A model generated the notes under the pieces. It had not been told where the DNA came from. It ran no database searches and worked only from the letters and a program-made list of their open reading frames with translations. Shown here in pieces: positions 35,176-43,693 of a stretch of 64,000 nt of DNA. Position 1 is the stretch's first letter, and each line of letters begins with the position of its first letter. The position numbers and the translations under genes are program-made. This stretch comes from Bradyrhizobium sp. CCGUVB4N. GTDB taxonomy: Bacteria > Pseudomonadota > Alphaproteobacteria > Rhizobiales > Xanthobacteraceae. The stretch lies in contig NZ_JANADP010000001.1 in the NCBI RefSeq assembly GCF_024199945.1, positions 992,001 to 1,056,000 on the forward strand. The letters run 5' to 3'.

Positions 35176-36720
35176 TTATCCCCCCGCACTCAACTCCGCC
35201 CGATCGAGCTCTTCCTCCAACCGGTGGAACGCATCATCGCCGATCACTTCGGTGGTGCGCAGGTTGAAGATCGATTTGCGCGCGGCCTCGATGGCGCGGC
35301 GGCGCAACGGATCGGCGGGCAGCTCGCCGTTGGCGATGCCGCCGTGCGGATCGTCGTCGGCCTGCATCAGGATGGCGCGATATTCGAGCCTGAGGATTTC
35401 GGCCTCCTCCGACGGATCGTCCTCGATCGCGTCAAGCGCGGCGCGATAGGCGACGGCGCGTGCGCGCGCGACTTCGATGCCGACGGGATCGTCGTCCTTG
35501 AGGCCGAAGGCGAGGATCAGCGGCCGCAGCGTCAGGCCCTGGATGATCAGCGAGCCCAGCACCACCGCGAAGGCGATGAAGACGATGAAGTCGCGATAGG
35601 GGAAATTCTCCGGCAGGGCGAAGGCGGTGGCGAGCGTGACCAGGCCGCGCATGCCGCACCAGGAGATGATGAGGCCGCCCTTCGGCGAGGCGACCTGCTT
35701 GGGGTCTTTCGGGTGATAGATGCCGCGCGCGATCAGCACGCGCAGCGTCGTGCGGTAGAACGTGATCCAGAGCAGCCGCACCAGGACAACCGTGAGCAGG
35801 ATCCAGGCGGCGGCCACGCAATATTCCCAGCGCACGTCTGCGTCGAGCTTGGTCCAGATCGGCCGCATCTGCATGCCGATCAGCATGAAGGCGAGCACGT
35901 TGAGCACGAACACCGTGGTCTCCCACACCGCATAGGACGGCACCCGCAGCCGCGCCGGGATACGGGCCGGCGCCGTTTGTGCGACGGTGATGGCGTAGAC
36001 GACGATGGTGAGGATGCCGGAGAGGCCGAGATGCTCGGCGGCGATCCAGACCATGAAGGTGGTGGCGAACTGCATGATGATCGCGCTTGGCACCTCCCTC
36101 ACGCGTTCCATGAACAACGGGATGATGCGCCCGGCGAGAAGGCCGGCCAGCACGCTGCCGACCAGTCCCAGCGCGATCGTCGGCGCGACCTCGCTCCATT
36201 TGAGGTGTTCCATGACGACCGCGCCGACGGCGATGCGATAGATCAGGAGCGCAGTGGCGTCGTTGAGCAGGCTCTCGCCCTCGAGCACCTTGACCATGCG
36301 GTAAGGCAGCTTGACCTGGCTCAGGATCGCGACGGCGGCCGCGGCATCCGGCGGCGCCACGATGGCGCCGAGCGCCACCGCGGCGGCCCAGGGCATGTCC
36401 GGGAACAGCCGGTGCGCGACAAAGGCCACGCCGACCGTGGTCAGGCCGACGGCAGCGACCACCAGGGTCGCGACCGGGACCCAGTTGTTGCGGAGATCGC
36501 GCAAGGATGTGTCGAAGGCGGCGTCCAGCAGCACCGGTGCGACAAAAAGCGCCAGCGCCAGGTCCGGCTCCAGCGTCCAGGTCGGGCTGTTCGGCACGAA
36601 GGCGATGGCCGCGCCGCCGATGGCGAGAAAGGTCGGATAGGGGACCTTGATCCGCCGGGCCAGCGCCGATAATGCAACGGCGCCGAGCAGAAGCGCGATG
36701 ATCCATTCGAATGTCGACAC
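35176..36720 (-). CDS. Cation/proton antiporter, CPA1 family
   Basis: The 514-aa protein has about twelve membrane helices (residues 1-415) followed by a hydrophilic C-terminal domain of about 100 residues. The segment LGAIVAPPDAAAA is the usual core of NhaP/YjcE-type CPA1 exchangers, with the Asp of PPD likely essential for transport. It should exchange Na+ or K+ for protons across the inner membrane. The GTG at 36720 (MSTFEWIIALL) has GGGGA 6 bases upstream and was preferred to a GTG eleven codons further out. Confidence 0.88.
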   Translation of the reverse strand: MSTFEWIIALLLGAVALSALARRIKVPYPTFLAIGGAAIAFVPNSPTWTLEPDLALALFVAPVLLDAAFDTSLRDLRNNWVPVATLVVAAVGLTTVGVAFVAHRLFPDMPWAAAVALGAIVAPPDAAAAVAILSQVKLPYRMVKVLEGESLLNDATALLIYRIAVGAVVMEHLKWSEVAPTIALGLVGSVLAGLLAGRIIPLFMERVREVPSAIIMQFATTFMVWIAAEHLGLSGILTIVVYAITVAQTAPARIPARLRVPSYAVWETTVFVLNVLAFMLIGMQMRPIWTKLDADVRWEYCVAAAWILLTVVLVRLLWITFYRTTLRVLIARGIYHPKDPKQVASPKGGLIISWCGMRGLVTLATAFALPENFPYRDFIVFIAFAVVLGSLIIQGLTLRPLILAFGLKDDDPVGIEVARARAVAYRAALDAIEDDPSEEAEILRLEYRAILMQADDDPHGGIANGELPADPLRRRAIEAARKSIFNLRTTEVIGDDAFHRLEEELDRAELSAGG

Positions 36721-36848
36721 GACGATCCCCGAAACCGATGTGAGCAGCGCCACAAGCTAGCACCAATCCGGCCGTATGATGGATAGTACGGCCCCAAGGC
36801 AAGCCCCCAAGATAAGCTCCAGGACAAGACTTTCCGGCTGCAACGAGC

Positions 36849-37613
36849 ATGCGTTTTCAAGAACTTCTTCGATTGTCCGGGGCCGTGGTGCTCGCAACGC
36901 TTTCGCTCGGTGCCGCTCGGGCCGCGACCGGGGGTGAGCCGGCGGCGGCTGCGCAGATCGACGTCGCGGCATGCCTGTCCGCAACTGCGGCCGATGACAT
37001 GGACAAGGCGACATCGGCCTGCGCCGCAATCATCGACAACGAGAAGACCCCAAAGCCCGATCTGATCAAGGCGCTGGTCGCGCGCGGTGCGCTGCTGGCG
37101 CGGCACGACCAGATCGATCGCGCCATCGCCGACGACAGCCGCGCCTTGCTGCTCGATCCTACCTTGGCCGACGTCTTCAACGCGCGTGGCGAGCTCTGGC
37201 TGAAGAAGGGCGACAAGCCCAAGGCCGTGCAGGATTTCGGCGCGGCGCTGCGGATCGATCCGAACCACGAAAAGGCCAAGGCCAATCACAAGGCGATCGC
37301 GCGCGACCTCGAGCGGATCGGCGCACAGATGGCGGTCGCTGGCAAGCCCAGCTTCAATTGCGCGGGCGCGCGCCGCCCGGTCGAGAAGGCGATCTGCGGC
37401 AACCGCGAGCTCGCCGACCTCGACCGCGAGGTTTTTGCCGCCAATGCGCGCGTGCTGCGCGAGGCGCGCAACGAGGGCGAGGCCAGGAAAATCCAGCGCG
37501 AGCAGGATGATTTTGTTGCCCGTCGGAACGCCGGGTTCGGCCGGTCGGGATATGATTTGAAGAAGGCCATGCAGGATCGGCTGCAGCGGCTGAACGGGGT
37601 GGACGGGTATTGA
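36849..37613 (+). CDS. TPR protein with LprI-like C-terminus, copy A
   Basis: The 254-aa product has a signal peptide (about 1-26), two or three TPR units (ARGALLARHDQIDRAIADDS, ARGELWLKKGDKPKAVQDFG) and a C-terminal DUF1311/LprI-like region of about 85 residues starting SFNCAGARRPVEKAICG. That region has the paired cysteines typical of the family. LprI proteins can inhibit lysozyme, but this activity is not shown for TPR fusions. A longer paralogue with the same ending follows at 37745. Confidence 0.8.
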   Translation: MRFQELLRLSGAVVLATLSLGAARAATGGEPAAAAQIDVAACLSATAADDMDKATSACAAIIDNEKTPKPDLIKALVARGALLARHDQIDRAIADDSRALLLDPTLADVFNARGELWLKKGDKPKAVQDFGAALRIDPNHEKAKANHKAIARDLERIGAQMAVAGKPSFNCAGARRPVEKAICGNRELADLDREVFAANARVLREARNEGEARKIQREQDDFVARRNAGFGRSGYDLKKAMQDRLQRLNGVDGY

Positions 37614-37632
37614 AGTTCCTCGCCTCATGAGA

Positions 37633-37668
37633 GGACGTCATGCCGGGACAAGCCCGGCCATGGCGGCA
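37633..37668. repeat. Short inverted repeat between TPR paralogues
   Basis: The stretch gacgtcatgccgggacaagcccggccatggcgg has arms gccggg and cccggc around acaag. It is a short form of the repeat inside 31612-31735. Confidence 0.5.
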
Positions 37669-37744
37669 TGGACCGGCCCGATTTGAACCCTTCACGCGTC
37701 CCCCGCGACAATGGTGAAAACCTGATGTCACGGAGTGCTCCGGC

Positions 37745-39115
37745 ATGCGTACGCGTTGTTCCGCGCAGATCTCCAAAGTCTCGCTCCGCACTTTCCTTCT
37801 TGGCGCAGCGGTCAGCCTTGTGCTTGCCGCCCCGGCATCCGCCGCCGATTGCGTGATGGGCAGCAAGGCGGCGCCGGCGGACATCGTCTCGGCGTGCAGC
37901 GCCATCATCGACCAGACCTCAAATCCGAATGCCGACCGCGTCGCGGCGCTGCTGGTTCGGGCCGATGCCAATGCGCGGACCTCCGGCGGTCTCACGCAGG
38001 CGCTGCGGGATATCGACCGCGCCATTGCGCTCGATGGCAAGAATGCGCGCGCCTGGCGCCTGCGCGGCGATCTGCTGCGTGAGGCGGGCGGCGATCTCAA
38101 CCGCGCCACGGCCGATCTCAGCAAGGCGATCGAGCTCGATCCGCAGGATGCCGAAGCCTACGAACTGCGCGGCGTCGCCTACACCAACCAGCGCCGGCTC
38201 GACCGGGCGCTTGCCGATTACGACAAGGCGATCAAGCTGAAGCCGGATTATGCGCAGGCCTGGTCCGACCGCGGCGCGACCTTCTATCTCAATGGCGACA
38301 ACGACAAGGCGGTCGCCGATCTCAGCCAGGCCTTGCTGCTCGATCCGAGCCGGGCGCGCAGCTACACCAATCGCGGCGCGGCCTACAAGAAGCTCGGCCA
38401 ACTCGACAAGTCGATTGCCGACGACAGCGAGGCGATCAGGCTCGATCCGAAGGTGCCGGAATATTACGACAATCGCGGGCTCTCCTATGCCGCGATGAAG
38501 GACTACGACAAGGCGATCGCCGATTACGACCAGGCGCTGCGGCTGGTACCGCGGCCGAACTTCTTCACCAATCGCGGCGATTCCTACCAGTTCAAGGGCG
38601 AGTTCGGCGCCGCGCTCAGCGACTACAATGACGCGCTGAAGCTCGATCCGAATTTCGCGAAGACCTACAACAACCGCGCCGTGCTCTATACCAAGATGGG
38701 CGACCGCAGGAAGGCGCTGGCCGATTACGAGACGGCGCTGCGGCTTGACCCCGGCAACACCAACGCCGCGGACGGCCGCCGCACCATGATGGCGGAGATC
38801 GCGAAGTTCGGCGCCGAGCCACCGCAGCCCTTGGCTGCGAATTCCGGCAACGGCCCCTCATTCGATTGCGCCTCCGCGAAGCGCGAGGTGGAGAAGGTGA
38901 TCTGCGCCGATCCGCAGCTTGGCATGCTCGACCGCCAGCTCGCCGAGGCCTATGAGCGCGTGCTGAAATCGATGAGCCGGCGCTCGGCCGCCGACTTACG
39001 AAAATCCCAGCATGATTTCCTCGCCACCCGCGACGCCAGCTTCCGCCGCCCCGGCTACGATCTGAAGAAGGTCATGCAGGACCGGTTGCAGCGGTTGAAC
39101 GCGATGGAGGGGTAG
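37745..39115 (+). CDS. TPR protein with LprI-like C-terminus, copy B
   Basis: The 456-aa product is a paralogue of the preceding gene's protein with more repeats: a signal peptide (about 1-34), about nine TPR units (such as AYTNQRRLDRALADYDKAIK and AYKKLGQLDKSIADDS), and an LprI-like tail beginning SFDCASAKREVEKVICA. The tails of the two proteins share the ending GYDLKKxMQDRLQRLN. It is probably a periplasmic protein-binding scaffold. CGGAG lies 9 bases upstream of the ATG. Confidence 0.82.
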   Translation: MRTRCSAQISKVSLRTFLLGAAVSLVLAAPASAADCVMGSKAAPADIVSACSAIIDQTSNPNADRVAALLVRADANARTSGGLTQALRDIDRAIALDGKNARAWRLRGDLLREAGGDLNRATADLSKAIELDPQDAEAYELRGVAYTNQRRLDRALADYDKAIKLKPDYAQAWSDRGATFYLNGDNDKAVADLSQALLLDPSRARSYTNRGAAYKKLGQLDKSIADDSEAIRLDPKVPEYYDNRGLSYAAMKDYDKAIADYDQALRLVPRPNFFTNRGDSYQFKGEFGAALSDYNDALKLDPNFAKTYNNRAVLYTKMGDRRKALADYETALRLDPGNTNAADGRRTMMAEIAKFGAEPPQPLAANSGNGPSFDCASAKREVEKVICADPQLGMLDRQLAEAYERVLKSMSRRSAADLRKSQHDFLATRDASFRRPGYDLKKVMQDRLQRLNAMEG

Positions 39116-39324
39116 GCGCTTCTCTCGTCGCCTCTCCCCGCGCGGGGCGGGGGAGCGCAGCCGCTGTCCCTCCTCCAAAAGGCCCATCCTTTTCAGCTTG
39201 AACCGCGGCCCGTTCCCGGGAAAATAGTCCTCAAACAAGGGCCGGCACTTGATCCCTGTCATGGCGGGACTGATGTCCAGCCGCCAGGTCAAGGCGAGGC
39301 CAATAAGGGAACGGGAGCGCGGGA

Positions 39325-41247
39325 ATGAACGTCCGAGGGAACGGCGACGGAAAGAGTGCCTATCACGAGGTCCATGCGCGCTCGCTGGCCGATCCCGCGG
39401 GCTTCTGGGCCGAGGCGGCGAAGGAGATCGACTGGATCGAGCCGCCGAAGACAATCTTCGACCCCACCCAGGGCGTCTACGGCCGCTGGTTCGCCGGCGG
39501 CGTCGTCAACACCTGCTACAACGCGCTCGACCGCCATGTCGAACGCGGCCGCGCCGACCAGGTCGCGCTGATCCATGATTCGCCGCTGACCAATTCGGTC
39601 ACGAAATTCACCTATGCCGAGCTGCTGGCCGAGGTGCAGGCGCTCGCTGCCGTCATGCAGGACTTTGGCGTCGCCAAGGGCGACCGCGTCATCCTCTATA
39701 TGCCGATGGTGCCGGAGGCCGTGGTTGCGATGCTCGCCTGCGCGCGCATCGGTGCGGTGCATTCCGTGGTGTTCGGCGGCTTTGCCGCAAAGGAGCTTGC
39801 GACCCGCATCGACGACGCGCAGCCAAAGCTCATTCTCTCCGCGAGCTGCGGCATCGAACCCGGCCGCATCGTGCAGTACAAGCCGCTGCTCGACGAGGCG
39901 ATCAAGCTGGCGTCCGCCAAGCCCAAGGCCTGCATCGTGCTGCAGCGTCCGCAGCTCACGTGCGACCTCATGCCGAAGCGCGACTATGACTGGGCGAGCC
40001 TGCGCCGCAAGGCGATGAACGACGGCAAGAAGGCGCCTTGCGTGCCCGTTGCCGCGACCGATCCGCTCTACATCCTCTACACGTCGGGCACCACAGGTAT
40101 TCCCAAGGGCGTCGTGCGCGACAATGGCGGGCACCTGGTTGCGGTGAAATGGTCGATGTTCAACCTCTATGGCGTCAAGCCGGGCGAGGTCTGGTGGTGC
40201 GGCTCCGACATCGGCTGGGTGGTCGGCCACAGCTACATCATCTACGGCCCGCTGCTGCACGGCGCGACCTCGATCATGTATGAGGGCAAGCCGGTCGGAA
40301 CGCCCGACGCCGGCGCGTTCTGGCGGGTGATCAGCCAGCACAAGGCGGTCGCCTTCTTCACCGCGCCGACCGCGTTCCGCGCCATCCGCAAGGAGGACCC
40401 GGAAGGCAAGTTCATCCGGCAATACGATCTGTCGACATTCCGCACACTGTTCCTCGCCGGCGAGCGTGCCGATCCGCCGACGGTGGAATGGGCGGAACAG
40501 CAGTTGAAGGTGCCTGTCATCGATCATTGGTGGCAGACCGAGACCGGCTGGTGCATTGCCGGCAACCCGATCGGCCTCGGCCCGCTGCCGGTGAAGCACG
40601 GCTCGCCGACGGTGCCGATGCCGGGCTACCAGGTCGACGTGGTGGATGAGGCAGCGAAGCCCGTGCCGGCGAACACCATGGGCTCGATCGTGATAAAACT
40701 GCCGATGCCGCCGGGTTGCCTGCCGACGCTGTGGAATCAGGACGAACGCTTCAAGGAGGCGTACCTCACCGAATTCCCCGGCTACTACAAGACCTCGGAT
40801 GCCGGCTACAAGGACGAGGACGGCTATGTCTTCGTGATGGGCCGCACCGACGACATCATCAACGTGGCCGGCCATCGTCTCTCCACCGGCGGCATGGAGG
40901 AGATTCTGGCGTCGCATCCGGATGTCGCCGAATGTGCCGTGCTCGGCGTCAAGGACGCGATCAAGGGCGAGGTGCCTTGCGGCTTCCTGGTGCTGAAAGC
41001 CGGCGTGAAGCGGCAGCCCGCCGAGATCGAGAAGGAGATCGTCGCACTTGTGCGCGACCGGCTCGGCCCCGTCGCCGCCTTCAAGCTCGCGATCACCGTC
41101 GGCCGCCTGCCGAAGACGCGCTCGGGCAAGATCCTGCGCGGCACCATCAAGAAGATCGCCGACGGCGAGGCCTGGACCATGCCCGCCACGATCGAGGACC
41201 CCAGGGTGCTGGACGAGATCGGCGAGGCGCTGAAGGGGCGGGTGTGA
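39325..41247 (+). CDS. prpE: Propionyl-CoA synthetase
   Basis: The 640-aa AMP-forming enzyme has the acetyl-CoA-synthetase-like start (YHEVHARSLADPAGFWAEAA), the P-loop YTSGTTGIPKG (about 252-262), the WWQTETGW motif and the hinge GRTDDIINVAGHRLS near 508. The catalytic Lys is in RSGKILRG near 600. The N-terminal VYGRWFAGGVVNTCYNALDRH form is typical of PrpE rather than Acs. It activates propionate, possibly also acetate, to the CoA ester. It stands alone; no other propionate genes are adjacent. Confidence 0.88.
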   Translation: MNVRGNGDGKSAYHEVHARSLADPAGFWAEAAKEIDWIEPPKTIFDPTQGVYGRWFAGGVVNTCYNALDRHVERGRADQVALIHDSPLTNSVTKFTYAELLAEVQALAAVMQDFGVAKGDRVILYMPMVPEAVVAMLACARIGAVHSVVFGGFAAKELATRIDDAQPKLILSASCGIEPGRIVQYKPLLDEAIKLASAKPKACIVLQRPQLTCDLMPKRDYDWASLRRKAMNDGKKAPCVPVAATDPLYILYTSGTTGIPKGVVRDNGGHLVAVKWSMFNLYGVKPGEVWWCGSDIGWVVGHSYIIYGPLLHGATSIMYEGKPVGTPDAGAFWRVISQHKAVAFFTAPTAFRAIRKEDPEGKFIRQYDLSTFRTLFLAGERADPPTVEWAEQQLKVPVIDHWWQTETGWCIAGNPIGLGPLPVKHGSPTVPMPGYQVDVVDEAAKPVPANTMGSIVIKLPMPPGCLPTLWNQDERFKEAYLTEFPGYYKTSDAGYKDEDGYVFVMGRTDDIINVAGHRLSTGGMEEILASHPDVAECAVLGVKDAIKGEVPCGFLVLKAGVKRQPAEIEKEIVALVRDRLGPVAAFKLAITVGRLPKTRSGKILRGTIKKIADGEAWTMPATIEDPRVLDEIGEALKGRV

Positions 41248-41305
41248 GGCCTTCGACAAAAACCTGAGAGCCACGTCACTTCCGTCTCCGTGTGCGTTCT
41301 CTCAG

Positions 41306-41326
41306 ACAGCTGCGAGCCGCAGCTGT
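41306..41326. repeat. Perfect inverted repeat upstream of the protease gene
   Basis: Arms ACAGCTGCG and CGCAGCTGT enclose the loop AGC. A run of four T follows after seven bases. It could be a weak terminator for prpE or an operator for the protease gene, whose upstream region (about 41340-41437) is markedly A+T-rich. Confidence 0.5.
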
Positions 41327-41437
41327 GCGGCGCTTTTGACGCTTGATGTACAATTTTGAGTTGTGATATCGTGCTTCGGTAATTTCCGACGGCAAGTCGT
41401 TCGATTTTTTGAAAACTCATTTCAGCAGGAGGCAGGA

Positions 41438-43018
41438 ATGCCCAAATACGTTCTGGTCAATCGTCGTGCCGGAAGGTTTACCGAGCAAGCCAAGCTGGCC
41501 TCGCGAGCATCGATCGCGAGTGCTTTGTCGCTGGTCCCAAACAACGCCATTCTCGATGACCGCGTTCCCTCGGACAAGCTCGCGCGCCGGGTCGCCGTGC
41601 TTGATCTCGACGAGGCCGAAGCGACCAGGCTCGCAAGCCAGGTGACCTCCGACGTTGTCCTCGAACCGCTTATCATTCGCAAGCTTCATCACAGAAAGCC
41701 TGCGGAGTTGCGCAATGCAACGCTCGTGACCACCGCCGCCGCAGTAGCGGCAGGCGCAGGCCGCTATCAAGTCACGATCATGGGCGGCGGCAAGCCGCTT
41801 GGCGACATCGACGTGATGTTTTATGTCGCCGACCCGTTCGGTACCATCACAACGATTACGGCGCGAGCGTCCGCCAACGGTCAGGCTTCGGTTGCTCTCC
41901 GTCCGGGAGACCGCATCAGCTTCGTTGAGCCCATTCCCTATTCCGGCTTCTGGATCATGCTGGCAGAAGCGCCGCCCTCAGGATCGACTATCGATTGTAC
42001 ACCGGTGGCGCCGGCGCCGCCGGGCGGTAAGGCCTGGTGGCACACGGTCACAAAAACTGGCGCCGCGACCGACGGCAAGGGGATCAACGTGGGCGTTATC
42101 GATACAGGTTGCGGCCCTCACCCGAATCTCCAGCATGTCACGCTGGTGGGGGCATTCGTCGACGGCGGCGCACTTCCCGCCGCGCAAGCGGTTGATGTCG
42201 CGGAACATGGGACCCACACCAGCGGTATCGTCGGTGCGCGGCCACAACAAGCTGGCGACTACATTGGCATGGCACCCGGGAGCAATCTGTTCCATGCCCG
42301 CGTATTCAAAGGGGAAGGGCCGGACGATGGTCCGAGCCAGGCGGACCTCATCAACGCCATTGACGCACTATCGCGCGATCACCAGTGCGATCTCATCAAC
42401 ATGAGCCTTGGCGGCGGCCCGCAATCGGGTGCGGAGGAGGATTGCATTCGCGACGCTCTGGAGCGCGGCACGCTGTGCATCTGTTCCGCCGGAAATGACG
42501 GCGGTTCGGTGAATTTCCCTGGTGCCTACCCCGAATGCGTTTCTGTTTCTGCGATCGGGCAAGTTGGTTGGGCGCCGGCGGGGACTTTTTCGGCAGGCAA
42601 TCGTCCGCGCGAGCCGGGAAAGATGGGGCGGGACAACCTGTTCCTTGCTTCGTTCTCGAGCAATGGTACCGGTCTCGATGCGACCGGGCCGGGTGTGGGG
42701 ATCGTTTCGACCGTACCCAATCGCGCCGGTGCCACCGGCCTCTATATGGAGATGGACGGAACGTCGATGGCGAGCCCGGCCGTCTGCGCAACCCTCGCCG
42801 CAATTCTATCCAGAGACAGCGCCTACGCCGCTCTTCCGCGCGATGCGTCGCGATCCAAGGCAGCCCGGCATCTGCTCGAAGCGAATTGCGTCAGCGTAGG
42901 TTTGGCGACTACTCTGCAGGGGTTCGGCCTTCCTGTTGTGGATGATAGCCATGCCCAAGTTTCTAGTAACGTTACGGCGGGATCGACGCCAAAGCCAAAG
43001 CGCAAAGCCCGCAGTTGA
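41438..43018 (+). CDS. Subtilisin-family (S8) serine protease
   Basis: The 526-aa protein has the S8 catalytic set: D222 in VGVIDTGCG, H257 in AEHGTHTSG, N353 in CSAGNDGG and S443 in DGTSMASPA. Residues 1-84 look like a prodomain (MPKYVLVNRR ... LEPLIIRKLH). Residues about 105-195 form a beta-rich, Ig-like region before the catalytic domain. No signal peptide is seen, so it is cytosolic or exported by another route. GGAGG precedes the ATG at 41438. Codon use is less G+C-biased than in neighbouring genes, hinting at horizontal gain. The next gene overlaps the 3' end and encodes a protein like the prodomain. Confidence 0.9.
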   Translation: MPKYVLVNRRAGRFTEQAKLASRASIASALSLVPNNAILDDRVPSDKLARRVAVLDLDEAEATRLASQVTSDVVLEPLIIRKLHHRKPAELRNATLVTTAAAVAAGAGRYQVTIMGGGKPLGDIDVMFYVADPFGTITTITARASANGQASVALRPGDRISFVEPIPYSGFWIMLAEAPPSGSTIDCTPVAPAPPGGKAWWHTVTKTGAATDGKGINVGVIDTGCGPHPNLQHVTLVGAFVDGGALPAAQAVDVAEHGTHTSGIVGARPQQAGDYIGMAPGSNLFHARVFKGEGPDDGPSQADLINAIDALSRDHQCDLINMSLGGGPQSGAEEDCIRDALERGTLCICSAGNDGGSVNFPGAYPECVSVSAIGQVGWAPAGTFSAGNRPREPGKMGRDNLFLASFSSNGTGLDATGPGVGIVSTVPNRAGATGLYMEMDGTSMASPAVCATLAAILSRDSAYAALPRDASRSKAARHLLEANCVSVGLATTLQGFGLPVVDDSHAQVSSNVTAGSTPKPKRKARS

Positions 43019-43172
43019 GGCGGTCAAGCCGTTTCCGGACGTATCGGTCGAACAGGTTCATTCGACCGACATGGTCACTGTGGAGGCGTCGGATGCGGCG
43101 GCACAGAAGCTGAAGGACGCGATCGGAGACGATTTTTTCGTCGAACCCGAGATTCGGCGTTCCCTTCACTGA
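42951..43172 (+). CDS. Small protein resembling the protease prodomain
   Basis: The 73-aa protein starts inside the protease gene and overlaps it by 68 bases in another frame. Its start MPKFLVTLRR resembles the protease start MPKYVLVNRR. Its last 33 residues align without gaps to protease residues 52-84, with ten identities including D, EP, I, R and the final LH. It is therefore likely a free-standing prodomain-like protein that could inhibit or help fold the protease; this is inferred. No ribosome binding site of note precedes ATG 42951, so coupling to the protease reading is likely. Confidence 0.7.
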   Translation: MPKFLVTLRRDRRQSQSAKPAVEAVKPFPDVSVEQVHSTDMVTVEASDAAAQKLKDAIGDDFFVEPEIRRSLH

Positions 43173-43301
43173 GGGGGCGATTGGACGCGGCCGTCCGCTT
43201 TTGGCCGACGGTCGCGGTGTCCCGTCAACAGTCTTAGAAATCCCGCATTTGGATTCTTGAACAGGGCGCGCTAATCATCCGCGATGATTGAAGGATGCGT
43301 T

Positions 43302-43562
43302 ATGTTCAAGACCAGCGGGCCGCGCCTGCTTGCAGCCGTTGTGCTCGCCATCGCTCTCTCCGCCTGCTCGGCGCGCTACCAGACGCCGACGGCGATGGGC
43401 AATGACGACGACGATGCGGTGTGCCAGAGCCGCGGTTACGCTCAGGGCTCGCCGGAATATGTGGCCTGCCGCAAGGACCGCGACGTGCAGCGCAGCGCCG
43501 CCATCTCACGCGCCGATCGTCGCCAGCGCGATCTCGGCGAATACATGCTGAACCACCCGTAA
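43302..43562 (+). CDS. Small lipoprotein
   Basis: The 86-aa product has a lipoprotein signal (LAAVVLAIALSAC, lipobox LSAC with Cys near residue 22), then a short mature part with VCQSRGYAQGSPEYVACRKDRD, whose two cysteines may pair. The end RADRRQRDLGEYMLNHP is found in small rhizobial lipoproteins of unknown role. GAAGGA lies 7 bases before the ATG at 43302. A 21-bp palindrome follows its stop. Confidence 0.75.
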   Translation: MFKTSGPRLLAAVVLAIALSACSARYQTPTAMGNDDDDAVCQSRGYAQGSPEYVACRKDRDVQRSAAISRADRRQRDLGEYMLNHP

Positions 43563-43567
43563 CTCAC

Positions 43568-43609
43568 CTGTCGTCCCGGCCTAGCGCGCGCGCTAGGCCG
43601 GGACGACAG
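43568..43609. repeat. Perfect 42-bp palindrome
   Basis: Two 21-base arms, from CTGTCGTCCCGGCC to the centre GCGCGC, are exactly inverted with no loop. It belongs to the same repeat family as 35121-35150 but with an extended centre. It lies between the convergent lipoprotein and trcR genes. Confidence 0.8.
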
Positions 43610-43633
43610 CGGAGAATGTGGTCGCAGCACAAA

Positions 43634-43664
43634 CAAAAACGCGGCAGGTTTCCCCACCGCGTTT
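43634..43664 (-). terminator. Terminator of trcR
   Basis: On the minus strand, arms AAACGCGG and CCGCGTTT enclose a 12-base loop and are followed by ttgtttg. The hairpin lies 30 bases after the trcR stop. Confidence 0.65.
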
Positions 43665-43693
43665 GCATCTGACAACGAAAGAAAGAGCGAGGA

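Noticed and set aside
41306..41326. Inverted repeat after prpE as a rho-independent terminator
   Set aside because: The T-run does not follow the stem directly, so it is listed only as a repeat.
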